Positions 28,722-38,415 of a stretch of 64,000 nucleotides of DNA are shown piece by piece (position 1 is the first letter of the stretch; every line of letters starts with the position of its first letter). The notes under the pieces are model-generated. The model was not told the DNA's origin, ran no database searches, and worked only from the letters and a program-made list of their open reading frames with translations. Made by a program: the position numbers and the translations under genes. This DNA is from Burkholderiaceae bacterium (lineage in GTDB: Bacteria > Pseudomonadota > Gammaproteobacteria > Burkholderiales > Burkholderiaceae_C), in assembly GCA_024235955.1 (NCBI GenBank), contig JACKLJ010000004.1, positions 62,001 to 126,000 of the forward strand. The letters are read 5' to 3'.

Positions 28722-28935
28722 AGGGGGCATCCCCTTGAGTCGCTGACGCGCCTCGGTGCTCGCCGCCAGAGGCGGCGGCTCTTCGGCCTGTCCAGGTCTG
28801 CGCAGGCAGACCTGGAGCCGCAGGCCTCAGCCCCTTCTCTCTTCGGGAAGGGGGACAACGCCGCCGGCCGGTGCAAGCCCGGCCAGGGCGTTCGCCGGCT
28901 TGGCCTGCTCCGCGGCCATCGGACAGTTGACAGTG
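28722..28935 (+). repeat. Composite repeat, partial copy D
   Basis: After the paaE stop comes the GC-rich composite element: a hairpin GGCCGG(tgcaagc)CCGGCC at 28866-28884, then ggcttggcctgctccgcggcc. The section with tctgcgcaggcagacctg (a small palindrome) is shared with the copy at 29980-30200. The long 3' part seen at 48.5 and 56.1 kb is missing. The whole gap to 29203 has no gene. Confidence 0.75.
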
Positions 28936-28997
28936 CGGAGGCTGAGCCGAGAGCGTTGTGTGGCCACTCGCTGGTTTGCAAGCCTTTTTGGCCTTCC

Positions 28998-29042
28998 GCC
29001 CATGTTTGACGGCAGCAGGCAGCTATCAAGAGTATAGCTTTC
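28998..29042 (+). repeat. Short dispersed repeat, truncated copy
   Basis: Only the right half is clear: gacggcagcaggcagctat, then caagagtatagct, which pairs agctat with atagct. Confidence 0.7.
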
Positions 29043-29066
29043 AGGTTTCCTGCGGGCCGACCCTTC

Positions 29067-29203
29067 GTGAAGCGGGCGCCCCCCAAACGGCCGCGGAGCA
29101 TGCCATGTGAGTGGACGCCGTGGAGCAGGTTTTGCCCGGCCACTGGCGTCGTCCCCCCGCCCGCAGAAAGCGGGGGAAGGCGCGTCAGCGCCTCAGGGGG
29201 GAG
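29067..29203 (-). repeat. Composite repeat, inverted copy F
   Basis: On the minus strand it runs ccccctgaggcgctgacgcg, then a GC hairpin around 29155-29180 and gacgacgccagtggccggg, ending with tgctccgcggcc. It abuts the stop codon of the rlpA-like gene and probably sits in its 3' UTR. Confidence 0.7.
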
Positions 29204-29848
29204 TTATTGACTCGCGACGACGTCGTCGCCCGCGGGCACTTCGCGCAGCACCACGGTGTCGTGGCCGCGGCTCATCATGCCCAGCGCCTTGGCGGCGGCG
29301 CGGCTGAGGTCGATCAGGCGGCCGCGGATGTAAGGGCCGCGGTCGTTGATGCGCACCACCACCTGCTTGCCCGTGCGCGGGTTGTAGACGGCCACGTGCG
29401 TGCCCAGGGGCAGCGTCTTGTGCGCGGCGGTGAGCTGGTTCTGATCGAAGCGCTCGCCGCTGGCCGTGAGCCGGCCGTGAAAGCCAGGCCCGTACCAGGA
29501 AGCGGTGCCGCTTGCGATGTCGCGGCCGATGCGCAGGCCGAGCCCGCTGGGCTCCGGGCTGCGCAGGGCATCCCGCACACTGGCCGAAGGTTCCACCGGC
29601 GCGACAGCACCCAGCCCCAGCCGGGTCTTGAACCCGGTGTAGTTGGGGCAGCGCATGTCGTGCACCGCCTTGGCGGAGGTGCAGGGTGTGGCGTAGGTAT
29701 TGGAAGTTTCGAGCAGCGTCTGTCCGGCGGCGACAGCAGAGGTCCCCAGCAGGCCGGCCAACAGCAGCATCCAGCCCTTGCTCCCCAGACGCGAACTTCC
29801 CGCAGCCGACGCACCCTGAGGGGCGCCGGGAGAGGTGTCCCGTAACAT
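29204..29848 (-). CDS. RlpA-like septal ring lytic transglycosylase domain protein
   Basis: 214 aa. A hydrophobic segment near residues 27-42 (MLLLAGLLGTSAVAAG) acts as a signal; translation could also begin at that inner Met (29770). No lipobox is seen. Residues ~108-205 are the double-psi beta-barrel of RlpA: TASWYGPGFHGRLTASGERFD, then LPLGTHVAV and VVRINDRGPYIRGRLIDLS, with the conserved Asp of INDRGP. RlpA proteins cleave glycan strands lacking stem peptides at division sites. It lacks a SPOR domain. It is flanked on both sides by composite repeats. Confidence 0.85.
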   Translation of the reverse strand: MLRDTSPGAPQGASAAGSSRLGSKGWMLLLAGLLGTSAVAAGQTLLETSNTYATPCTSAKAVHDMRCPNYTGFKTRLGLGAVAPVEPSASVRDALRSPEPSGLGLRIGRDIASGTASWYGPGFHGRLTASGERFDQNQLTAAHKTLPLGTHVAVYNPRTGKQVVVRINDRGPYIRGRLIDLSRAAAKALGMMSRGHDTVVLREVPAGDDVVASQ

Positions 29849-29979
29849 GCGGCGGATTTTATAGGCTCACCCGAGCCCGTGGGAACACCTGCGGCGTCGC
29901 GCTAGAGACCGGACTCTACCCGGCCATACCGGTTCTGCAATCTTATGGGTTAAGAACCAGTCCCGGCGACACGGATCGA

Positions 29980-30200
29980 CGCAATTTCATGGGGTCGTTC
30001 CGGCCGGCAAGAAGGGCAAACGGATAGCCGCGGAGCAGGTCATGGCGGGACACCTCGGCCGGGGGGTGTACCGGCCAGCGATGTCGTTTTCCATCCCGAA
30101 GAGAGGGGGCTGGGGCTTGCGGCTTCAGGTCTGCCTGCGCAGACATGGGCAGACCGAGGGGACACGGCCTGTGGCCGCGAGCACGTGGGGCGAAACGACT
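29980..30200 (-). repeat. Composite repeat, inverted copy G
   Basis: Reverse-oriented relative of copy D: on the minus strand tctgcgcaggcagacctg, then a hairpin GGCCGG..CCGGCC and gacctgctccgcggc. It covers most of the 359-nt gap 29849-30207, in which I see no gene and no riboswitch for metF. Confidence 0.65.
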
Positions 30201-30207
30201 CCGGGGA

Positions 30208-31032
30208 TCAGCGCAACCTTTCACACAGCGCCTGCGCCGCAGCCGCCTGGTTCATGGTGTAGATGTGCAGGCCCGGCGCGCCGCCGGCCAGCAGGCGCTC
30301 GCACAGCGCGGCCACCACGTCGGCGCCGAAGGCCTTGATGCCGGCCGCGTCGTCACCGAAGGCCATGAGCCGCATGCGGATCCAGCGCGGTACCTCGGCG
30401 CCGCAGGCGTCGGAAAAGCGCAGCAGCTGGCTGGAGTTGGTGATCGGCATGATGCCCGGCACCACGGGCACGCCAATGCCCAGCGCGCGCACCTCGTCCA
30501 GGTAGCGGAAGTAGGCATCGGCGTTGAAGAAGTACTGCGTGATGCCGGCATCGGCACCGGCGTCCACCTTGGCCTTGAAGGCCAGCAGGTCGTCCTGCGG
30601 CGAGCGCGCCTGGGGATGTGTCTCGGGGTAGGCGGCCACCTCGATGCGAAAGCGCTCGCCCGTCTCCGTGCGGATGAAGGCCACCAGGTCGCTGGCGTGC
30701 AGGAACTCGCCGCCCATGCCGTAGCCGCTGGGCATGTCGCCGCGCAGCGCGACGATGCGGCGCACGCCGGCTTCGGTGTAGGCGGCCAGGCGCTCGCGGA
30801 TCGAATCCCTGGTCTGGCCGATGCACGACAGGTGCGGCGCCGCGGCCATGCCTTCGTCCATGATCTCGCGCACGGTGGTCAGCGTGCCTTCCTGCGTGGA
30901 GCCGCCGGCCCCGAAGGTGACGGAGCAGAACTCCGGCTTCAGCGCGTAGAGCTGCTGGCGCACGCCGCGCAGCTTGTCGGCGCCTTGGGGCGTCTTGGGG
31001 GGGAAGAATTCCAGGCTGATGGGCGGGCGCAT
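30208..31032 (-). CDS. metF: 5,10-methylenetetrahydrofolate reductase MetF
   Basis: 274 aa, normal length. MetF blocks: SLEFFPPKT with the catalytic Glu, FCSVTFGAGGSTQEGT, RIVALRGDMP, QYFFNADAYFRYLDEV and PGIMPITN. It reduces methylene-THF to methyl-THF with FAD, supplying the methyl group for methionine. It is the last gene of the leftward ahcY block, as commonly found in beta-proteobacteria, so it may be under the same SAH control. Confidence 0.96.
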   Translation of the reverse strand: MRPPISLEFFPPKTPQGADKLRGVRQQLYALKPEFCSVTFGAGGSTQEGTLTTVREIMDEGMAAAPHLSCIGQTRDSIRERLAAYTEAGVRRIVALRGDMPSGYGMGGEFLHASDLVAFIRTETGERFRIEVAAYPETHPQARSPQDDLLAFKAKVDAGADAGITQYFFNADAYFRYLDEVRALGIGVPVVPGIMPITNSSQLLRFSDACGAEVPRWIRMRLMAFGDDAAGIKAFGADVVAALCERLLAGGAPGLHIYTMNQAAAAQALCERLR

Positions 31033-31082
31033 GGTGGTGGTGGTTCGGTGAAGCAGGGAGAGTAAGGGATGGGCGGCGGGTC

Positions 31083-31877
31083 TCAGCGCCGCGCGTGGAG
31101 GAAGAATTCGCGGTTGCCGTCGCCGCCGGCGATGGGGCTGGGCAGCCAGGCGGCCACCCGCAGCCCGGCCGCGGCGGCGGCGGCGCGGATGCGCGCCTCC
31201 ACCGCGTCGAACAGGCTGGCGTCGCGCACGATACCGCCCTTGCCGAGTTGCGGCGGCTGCAGCTCGAACTGCGGCTTGACCAGCATCAGCAGGTGGCCGC
31301 CCGGCCGCACCAGCGGCGCCAGCGCCGGCAGCACCAGCGTGAGCGAGATGAAGGACAGGTCGCCGGTGACCAGCTCGAAGCCGACGTTGTTTTCAGTGCC
31401 AAAATGGCCTGCAGCCGGCTCGTGGCGGGCGCAGCCAGCTATCAATTGAGAAGCATCCAGGTTGCGCGCGTTGATGCCTTCCAGCGCCGTCACGCGGGCG
31501 TCCTGGGCCAGCTTGGGGTGCAGCTGGCCGTGGCCCACGTCCACGCCGGTGACGTGGGCGGCGCCGTGCTGCAGCAGGCAGTCGGTGAAACCGCCGGTGG
31601 ACTGGCCGACGTCCAGGCAGTGCCAGCCGCGCACGTCGATCCCGCAGGCGCGCAGCGCGCCTTCCAGCTTGAGGCCGCCGCGCGAGACGTAGCGCGCCTC
31701 GGCGGCGTCGAGCAGCTCGATCTCGGCGTCGGGCCGCAGCTCGTCGCTCTTGGCCAGCGGCCGCCAGTGCTGGCCCGAGGCCTGGCCGCGCCAGCGCGCG
31801 CCGGCGGCGATCAGCCGCTGGGCCTGGCTGCGCGAGGCCGCAAGGCCCCGCTCGACGAGCATCTGGTCGGCGCGCAT
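31083..31877 (-). CDS. tlyA: TlyA-family rRNA 2'-O-methyltransferase
   Basis: 264 aa. An N-terminal S4 RNA-binding domain (MRADQMLVERGLAASRSQAQ) is followed by YVSRGGLKL and an FtsJ-like SAM domain: LDVGQSTGGFTDCLL, GVDVG, and VTGDLSFISL. TlyA enzymes methylate rRNA; some also have haemolytic activity when secreted. Residues ~141-165 are a family-atypical insert read backwards through a dispersed-repeat copy. Lies in the ahcY-metF block. Confidence 0.9.
   Translation of the reverse strand: MRADQMLVERGLAASRSQAQRLIAAGARWRGQASGQHWRPLAKSDELRPDAEIELLDAAEARYVSRGGLKLEGALRACGIDVRGWHCLDVGQSTGGFTDCLLQHGAAHVTGVDVGHGQLHPKLAQDARVTALEGINARNLDASQLIAGCARHEPAAGHFGTENNVGFELVTGDLSFISLTLVLPALAPLVRPGGHLLMLVKPQFELQPPQLGKGGIVRDASLFDAVEARIRAAAAAAGLRVAAWLPSPIAGGDGNREFFLHARR
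31388..31452 (+). repeat. Short dispersed repeat inside tlyA (antisense to it)
   Basis: Plus-strand features are caaaatggcctgcagccgg and ggcgggcgcagccagctat. The gene is on the minus strand, so the repeat is translated from its opposite strand without a stop. Confidence 0.85.
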
Positions 31878-31895
31878 GAACAGGGCATTGAAGGC

Positions 31896-32771
31896 CTAGG
31901 GCACCTTCACCAGCTCCACCGGGTTGTCGTAGATGTCCTTGCGCTTGTCGTAGAGCGGGATGGTGGTGCCCTTGATGCGGTTGGTCTCCAGGTCTTTCAG
32001 GTCGACCTCGGCCACCACGATCTGCTCCATGTTGGGCGTGCCTTCGGCGGCGATGCCGTCGCGCGCGAAGGGGAAGTCCGACGGCGTGATGATGGCCGCC
32101 TGGCCATAGTGCATGCCCAGGCCTTCCACGGCCAGGTTGCCGACGGTGCTGGTCATCACCACGAACACCTGGTTCTCGATGGCGCGCGCGTGGCAGCAGT
32201 AGCGCACGCGCAGGAAGCCCTGGCGGTCGTCGGTGCAGGAGGGCACGAACAGGATGTCGGCGCCGGCCTCGCAGACCATGCGCGCCTGCTCCGGGAACTC
32301 GATGTCGTAGCAGATCAGGATGGCGATCTTGCCGAACGGGGTGTCGAACAGCTTGAGCGTGTCGCCGGCGTCGGTGTTCCACTTCTCGCGTTCCCAGCGG
32401 GTGCGGTGGATCTTGTCCTGCTCGTGGATCTCGCCACCGGGGGTGAAGTAATAGGCGGTGTTGAGCAGCTTGCCGTCTTCGCGCAGCGTGGGGTGGCTGC
32501 CGCCGATCAGGTGCACGTTCCATTGCGTGGCCAGCTCGGACAGCAGCTCCTTGTAGCGCCGCGTGTAGTCGTTCATGTTGCGCACGGCGGCGGCCACGTC
32601 GCTGGTGTCCATGAACGACATCAGCTGCGTGGTGAAGATTTCCGGCAGCAGCACGAACTGCGGCTTGTAGTCGCCGGCGGCCTTCATCACGAAGCGGACC
32701 TGGTTCTCGAAACCGGCCCAGTCATGGATGTCGCGCAGCCAGTACTGCACGGCGGCGATGCGTACGATCAT
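31896..32771 (-). CDS. Nitrilase-superfamily carbon-nitrogen hydrolase
   Basis: 291 aa from the ATG at 32771. The catalytic triad is complete: Glu44 in LLPEIF, Lys120 in EQDKIHRT and Cys154 in ILICYDIEFPE. An amide is the likely substrate but cannot be named. It overlaps the GNAT gene by 4 nt; in many bacteria these two modules occur as one fused GNAT/C-N hydrolase protein, so here they are the split form. Confidence 0.88.
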   Translation of the reverse strand: MIVRIAAVQYWLRDIHDWAGFENQVRFVMKAAGDYKPQFVLLPEIFTTQLMSFMDTSDVAAAVRNMNDYTRRYKELLSELATQWNVHLIGGSHPTLREDGKLLNTAYYFTPGGEIHEQDKIHRTRWEREKWNTDAGDTLKLFDTPFGKIAILICYDIEFPEQARMVCEAGADILFVPSCTDDRQGFLRVRYCCHARAIENQVFVVMTSTVGNLAVEGLGMHYGQAAIITPSDFPFARDGIAAEGTPNMEQIVVAEVDLKDLETNRIKGTTIPLYDKRKDIYDNPVELVKVP

Positions 32772-33433
32772 GGGATGTCCTCCTTGATCAGCTGGTTGGG
32801 CAGCGTGTCGTCGTAGTCGGGGTTGAGCCAGACGATGATCGAGGCGAAGCCGCCCGATTCCTCGTCGTCCGGCAGGTAGCCTTCCACCACGCCGCAATAG
32901 CTGAAGCCTTCGCGCAACTGAAAGCTCAGCACGGGATCGAAGAAATCGCCCCACACCACCTTGCGGGCGTAGAACTCGGCGCTCATCCCGGCCGCGTGCC
33001 GGTGGTAGCCCGGCAGCCGGCCGCAGGCGATGATGCGTTTCAGGTTGAACTCGCGGCAGATGGCGCGCCGCCCCTCGTACAGCAGGTGGCCCACGCCGGA
33101 GCCGCGCGCCTCGGGCGCCACAAAGACCTCGGCGCCGTACAGCGTGCGGCCGTCGGGGTTGTGATGCTCGAAGGTGCCGGCGCTGGTGATCTCTTCCCAA
33201 GTGTGCGACTCGGCCCACTCGTTCCACAGCACCACCAGCGAGCTGGCGCAGCCCACCGGCTGCCCGTCCATCTCGGCCATCAGCTGGCCCTGCGGGAACA
33301 TGTCGACCTGCTGGCGCAGCTTGTCGGGGCTCCAGGGCTCGATGGTCGGGTAGACGCGGCGCTGCAGCTCGATCAGCGCCGGAATGTCTTCCACCCGCGT
33401 GCGGCGGATCACGGGCTGGGGTTCGGCGCTCAT
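32768..33433 (-). CDS. GNAT-family N-acetyltransferase
   Basis: 221 aa from the ATG at 33433 behind GGAGG; an earlier in-frame start is possible. The acetyl-CoA loop is APEARGSGVGHLLYEGRR. Typical partner text is IIACGRLPGYHRH and FFDPVLSFQLREGF, as in the N-terminal half of fused GNAT/nitrilase proteins. Translationally coupled to the nitrilase gene. Substrate unknown. Confidence 0.85.
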   Translation of the reverse strand: MSAEPQPVIRRTRVEDIPALIELQRRVYPTIEPWSPDKLRQQVDMFPQGQLMAEMDGQPVGCASSLVVLWNEWAESHTWEEITSAGTFEHHNPDGRTLYGAEVFVAPEARGSGVGHLLYEGRRAICREFNLKRIIACGRLPGYHRHAAGMSAEFYARKVVWGDFFDPVLSFQLREGFSYCGVVEGYLPDDEESGGFASIIVWLNPDYDDTLPNQLIKEDIP

Positions 33434-33491
33434 CGGACGAGCCTCCGCGCCGTGCGCTCCGGGGCGCATATTGGGGTACGGGCTTGTGCGC

Positions 33492-33890
33492 TCATGCGTC
33501 GTCTCCCGTACCGTCCAGCCGCAGCCAGCGCTCGCCCAGGAAGATGCTGATGCTGGCGAACACGTGCAGGGCCACCACCGCCACGGCCACGCCGGCCGAA
33601 GTGGCGTGGGCTGGCCGCTGGTCCCAGAAGCCCACCACGCTGAGGAAGCCCAGCACCACGAAGCTGACGAACACACCGGCCAGTGCCATTGCCAGGGGCG
33701 CCATCAGTTCGCCCGACAGATCGGCACTGCGCTCTTTCAGGGCCAGCCGCAGCGGCAGGTACACCCCCGGGAGCAGCAGCACACCCAGCACCAATGCGCT
33801 GCCCAGGGTGACCGGGAAGGCGTGGCCGGAGCGGCCGACGATCAGCAGCCACAGCACTGTCCAGCCCCACGCGTGCAACCAGCGCCACAT
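33492..33890 (-). CDS. Small integral membrane protein, function unknown
   Basis: 132 aa with about four hydrophobic segments (LHAWGWTVLWLLIV, LGSALVLGVLLLPGVYL, LMAPLAMALAGVFVSFVVLG and AVAVVALHVFASISIFLG). It starts 19 nt after ahcY in the same direction, which supports it being real. I do not recognise a family with confidence. It might be a small YbgC-neighbour or holin-like protein, but nothing shows that. Confidence 0.7.
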   Translation of the reverse strand: MWRWLHAWGWTVLWLLIVGRSGHAFPVTLGSALVLGVLLLPGVYLPLRLALKERSADLSGELMAPLAMALAGVFVSFVVLGFLSVVGFWDQRPAHATSAGVAVAVVALHVFASISIFLGERWLRLDGTGDDA

Positions 33891-33909
33891 GGCCCGTCAA
33901 CCGAAGGTC

Positions 33910-35346
<1,437 letters not shown>

Positions 35347-35420
35347 GGGTGCGAACTCCAAACGCAGGTGCTTTGATGGAAAGCCACTGGAGTGCGCAGA
35401 CTCATCGCACCAGACCAGCG

Positions 35421-35510
35421 GATGAGCGTCGTTGCAGAAGAAAGCGGTTCCGAGCCTCACGCCCTGCGGTCTGCCTGCCGGCAGCAGGGGCGCTGCAACG
35501 CTCCTCGGAA
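35421..35510 (-). promoter_or_regulatory. SAH riboswitch
   Basis: On the minus strand GTTCCGAG (35510-35503) and CTCGGAAC (35453-35446) make a perfect 8-bp P1. The conserved GAGGAGCGTTGCA follows the 5' strand, an inner CGCCCctgc/gcaGGGCG stem lies within, and GAGGCTCGG closes. Downstream AACGACGCTCA (35432-35422) can pair with GAGCGT to form the pseudoknot. This matches the SAH (ahcY) riboswitch, an ON switch that senses S-adenosylhomocysteine. It lies 75 nt before the ahcY ATG. Confidence 0.93.
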
Positions 35511-35521
35511 CACAGTGCCCA

Positions 35522-35527
35522 AATTAT
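35522..35527 (-). promoter_or_regulatory. -10 box of the ahcY promoter
   Basis: TATAAT on the minus strand, 12 nt before the first base of the riboswitch P1. A start of transcription near 35515 would begin just ahead of the riboswitch. The -35 element is not clear. Confidence 0.65.
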
Positions 35528-35598
35528 ACTTGCCGGCCACGCGCCACGCAGCGTTCCACCGCGCCCGCACGCCGCGCACACGCCCCCGGAGCTCCCGC

Positions 35599-37224
35599 TT
35601 GTCCCACGCCAAAGAAACCCGGCGCCGCCGTACGTTTGCCATCATTTCCCACCCCGACGCGGGCAAGACCACGCTGACGGAGAAGCTGCTGCTGTTCTCC
35701 GGCGCGATCCAGATCGCCGGCAGCGTGAAGGCGCGCAAGGCCAGCCGCCACGCCACCAGCGACTGGATGGAGATCGAGAAGCAGCGCGGCATCTCGGTGG
35801 CCTCCAGCGTGATGCAGATGGTCTACCGCGACCACGTCATCAACCTGCTCGACACGCCCGGCCACAAGGACTTCTCGGAAGACACCTACCGCGTGCTCAC
35901 GGCGGTGGATTCGGCGCTGATGGTGATCGACGCCGCCAACGGCGTGGAGGCGCAGACGCGCCGCCTGATCGAGGTCTGCCGTCAGCGCGACACGCCCATC
36001 ATCACCTTCGTCAACAAGATGGACCGCGAGGTGCGCGACCCGCTCGACATCCTCGACGAGGTGGAGCGCGAGCTGGGCATGCCCTGCGTGCCCATGACCT
36101 GGCCGGTGGGCCAGGGCAAGAGCTTCGGCGGCATTATCAACCTGCGCACCGAGGCGATGACGGTGTTCGAGTCCGGCAGCGAGCGCCGCCCCCAGGATTT
36201 CGAGACCCTCCCGCTCACCGAGCGCGACAAGCTGGTGGCCCGCTTCGGCAACGCCTTCGAGACGGCCGAGGAAAGCATGGAGTTGGCCGTGGGCGCCTCG
36301 CCCGCCTGGGATCGCGAGGCCTTCCTGGCCGCCAGGCAGACCCCGGTGTTCTTCGGCTCCGGCGTCAACAACTTCGGCGTGATGGAGGTGCTGGACGCGC
36401 TGGTCGACATGGCGCCGCCGCCGCGCCCGCGCACCAGCAGCGCGGTGGTGAACCGCCAGACGCAGGAGCAGGTGATCCAGCCGGAAGACGACACCTTCGC
36501 CGGCGTGGTGTTCAAGGTGCAGGCCAACATGGACGCCAACCACCGCGACCGCATCGCCTTTGTGCGCGTGGCCAGCGGCAAGTACAAGCCGGGCATGAAG
36601 CTGAAGGTGCAGCGCACCGGCAAGGAGCTGCGCCCGACCAGCGTCGTTACCTTCCTCAGCCAGCGCCGCGAGGCGGTGGACGAGGCCTACGCCGGCGACA
36701 TCATCGGCTTCACCACCCACGGAGGGGTGCAGCTGGGCGACACCATCACCGACGGCGCCAACCTGCAGTTCACCGGGCTGCCCTTCTTCGCGCCCGAGAT
36801 GTTCATGACCGTGGTGCTGAAGAACCCGCTGCGCACCAAGCAGCTGCAGCAGGGCCTTGCGCAGCTGGGTGAGGAGGGCGCGATCCAGGTCTTCAAGCCC
36901 GACGCCGGCGGCAACATGCTGCTGGGCGCGGTGGGGCAGCTGCAGTTCGAGGTGGTGCAGCACCGCCTGAAGACCGAGTACGACTGCGACGTGCGTCTGG
37001 AAGGCAGCCAGTACACCGGCGCGCGCTGGATCACCGCCGACACGCCGGCCGAACTGCGCGAATTCGAGAACGCCTATCCCCTGCGCATGGCGCACGACGC
37101 CGCCGACGCACTGGCTTACCTGTGCACCAGCCCCTACGACGTGCGGCTGGCGCAGGAGCGCTTCCCCAAGATCCATTTCCACCCGCTGCGCGAGCACGCG
37201 GGGCTGGCGCTGCAGGCAGGCTGA
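35599..37224 (+). CDS. prfC: Peptide chain release factor 3 (RF3)
   Basis: 541 aa from a TTG at 35599, 7 nt after GGAG; upstream in-frame codons fall in the ahcY promoter and riboswitch. G-domain: HPDAGKTT at 18-25, the switch DTPGHKDFSEDTYR and NKMD. RF3 recycles RF1/RF2 from the ribosome with GTP. The last ~41 codons are repeated, degenerate, at 40237-40362. Divergent from ahcY. Confidence 0.95.
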   Translation: MSHAKETRRRRTFAIISHPDAGKTTLTEKLLLFSGAIQIAGSVKARKASRHATSDWMEIEKQRGISVASSVMQMVYRDHVINLLDTPGHKDFSEDTYRVLTAVDSALMVIDAANGVEAQTRRLIEVCRQRDTPIITFVNKMDREVRDPLDILDEVERELGMPCVPMTWPVGQGKSFGGIINLRTEAMTVFESGSERRPQDFETLPLTERDKLVARFGNAFETAEESMELAVGASPAWDREAFLAARQTPVFFGSGVNNFGVMEVLDALVDMAPPPRPRTSSAVVNRQTQEQVIQPEDDTFAGVVFKVQANMDANHRDRIAFVRVASGKYKPGMKLKVQRTGKELRPTSVVTFLSQRREAVDEAYAGDIIGFTTHGGVQLGDTITDGANLQFTGLPFFAPEMFMTVVLKNPLRTKQLQQGLAQLGEEGAIQVFKPDAGGNMLLGAVGQLQFEVVQHRLKTEYDCDVRLEGSQYTGARWITADTPAELREFENAYPLRMAHDAADALAYLCTSPYDVRLAQERFPKIHFHPLREHAGLALQAG

Positions 37225-37234
37225 GAAGGCTGTC

Positions 37235-38401
37235 ATGACGCTGCGCGTGGTCGTCATCGGCGGCGGCGCCATCGGCAGCGCGGTGGCGGCGCACCTCACG
37301 GCGCCGGAGCTGCAACGCGTGCGCGCCTGCGCGGTGACGGTGGTCGAGCGCGACTTCAGCTACGCGCAGGCCTCGTCGGCGCTGTCGGCCTCGTCGATCC
37401 GGCAGCAGTTCTCCACCGCCATCAACATCGCCCTCTCGCGCTACGGCGTCGAGGTGCTGCGCTCCATGCCAGAAGTCGGCCTGCACGAGGGCGGCTACCT
37501 GTACCTGGCCTCTCCGGCGGGCGAGGGCGTGCTGCGCGCCAACCACGCGCTGCAGCGTGCCGAAGCGGTGGACGTGGCGCTGCTCCCGCCAGAGGATTTG
37601 CGGGCGCGCTTTCCCTGGCTGTCCACGGAAGGGCTGGCGCTCGGCTCGCTCGGCCTGTCGGGCGAGGGCTGGTTCGACGGCTTCAGTCTGCTGCAGGCCT
37701 GGCGCGCCCGGGCGCGGGCTCAGGGCGCACGCTACGTGCAGGCGGAGGCCGTGGGGTTTGAGCATGAAAAAGGCCGTTCGCCCTTGCGCATCGGTTGCAT
37801 CCAGCTATCGAATAGAGAGCATCTGGAGGTCGATGTGGTGGTCAACGCCGCCGGCCCGTGGGCGCGCCGGGTGGCGGCGTGGGCCGGCATCGACCTGCCG
37901 GTGCGCGCACGCCGGCGCACCGTGTTCCACGTGAGCTGCCCCACGCCGCTGCCGGGCTGCCCGCTGCTCATCGACCCTTCCGGCATCTGGCTGCGGCCGG
38001 AAGGGCGCGGCTTCATCACCGGCTTCGCGCCGCCCGAGGCGCAGGACGGCGACGACCTGCCGCTGGATCAGCCCGAGCTCGCCGCCTTCGAAGATTTCGT
38101 CTGGCCCACCCTGGCCGCACGCATCCCGGCCTTCGAGGCCCTGCGGCTGGAACGCGCCTGGGCCGGCTACTACGAGATGAACACCTTCGATCACAACGCC
38201 ATCGTCGGCCCGCATCCGGCCTGCGACAACCTGCTGTTCGCCAACGGCTTCTCCGGCCACGGCCTGCAGCAGTCACCGGCCGTGGGGCGCGGCCTGGCCG
38301 AATGGATCGTGCATGGCGGCTACCGGACGCTGGATCTGTCGCCGCTGGGCTGGGCGCGCGTGCTGGCCGGGCAGCCGCTCGTCGAGCGCAACGTGATCTG
38401 A
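37235..38401 (+). CDS. FAD-dependent oxidoreductase (DAO/glycine oxidase-like)
   Basis: 388 aa. N-terminal dinucleotide fold VVVIGGGAIGSAVAAHL, then the helix ASSALSASSIRQQFS. Cofactor blocks VVNAAGPWARRVAAWAG and the C-terminal ANGFSGHGLQQSPAVGRGLAEWI with Gly-His are those of the DadA/sarcosine oxidase/FOXRED1 group. It probably oxidises an amino acid or N-methyl amine; substrate unknown. Residues ~175-197 are read from a dispersed-repeat copy. It starts 10 nt after prfC. Confidence 0.85.
   Translation: MTLRVVVIGGGAIGSAVAAHLTAPELQRVRACAVTVVERDFSYAQASSALSASSIRQQFSTAINIALSRYGVEVLRSMPEVGLHEGGYLYLASPAGEGVLRANHALQRAEAVDVALLPPEDLRARFPWLSTEGLALGSLGLSGEGWFDGFSLLQAWRARARAQGARYVQAEAVGFEHEKGRSPLRIGCIQLSNREHLEVDVVVNAAGPWARRVAAWAGIDLPVRARRRTVFHVSCPTPLPGCPLLIDPSGIWLRPEGRGFITGFAPPEAQDGDDLPLDQPELAAFEDFVWPTLAARIPAFEALRLERAWAGYYEMNTFDHNAIVGPHPACDNLLFANGFSGHGLQQSPAVGRGLAEWIVHGGYRTLDLSPLGWARVLAGQPLVERNVI
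37758..37824 (+). repeat. Short dispersed repeat inside the FAD oxidoreductase gene
   Basis: Degenerate copy: catgaaaaaggccgttcgcc, then gcatcggttgcatccagctat, then cgaatagag. Read in frame in phase cag-cta-tcg. Confidence 0.7.
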
Positions 38402-38415
38402 CCGTCACCCCCCCC

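Noticed and set aside
30033..30207. SAM- or cobalamin-type riboswitch at metF
   Set aside because: The gap is downstream of metF (the gene reads leftwards), and the structured sequence in it is an inverted composite repeat.
29849..30207. Small CDS in the rlpA-metF gap
   Set aside because: The open frames here lack start context and are covered by repeat sequence.
35392..35598. N-terminal extension of RF3 starting at 35392
   Set aside because: It would be translated through the ahcY promoter and riboswitch region and has no similarity to RF3, whose family start fits the TTG at 35599.
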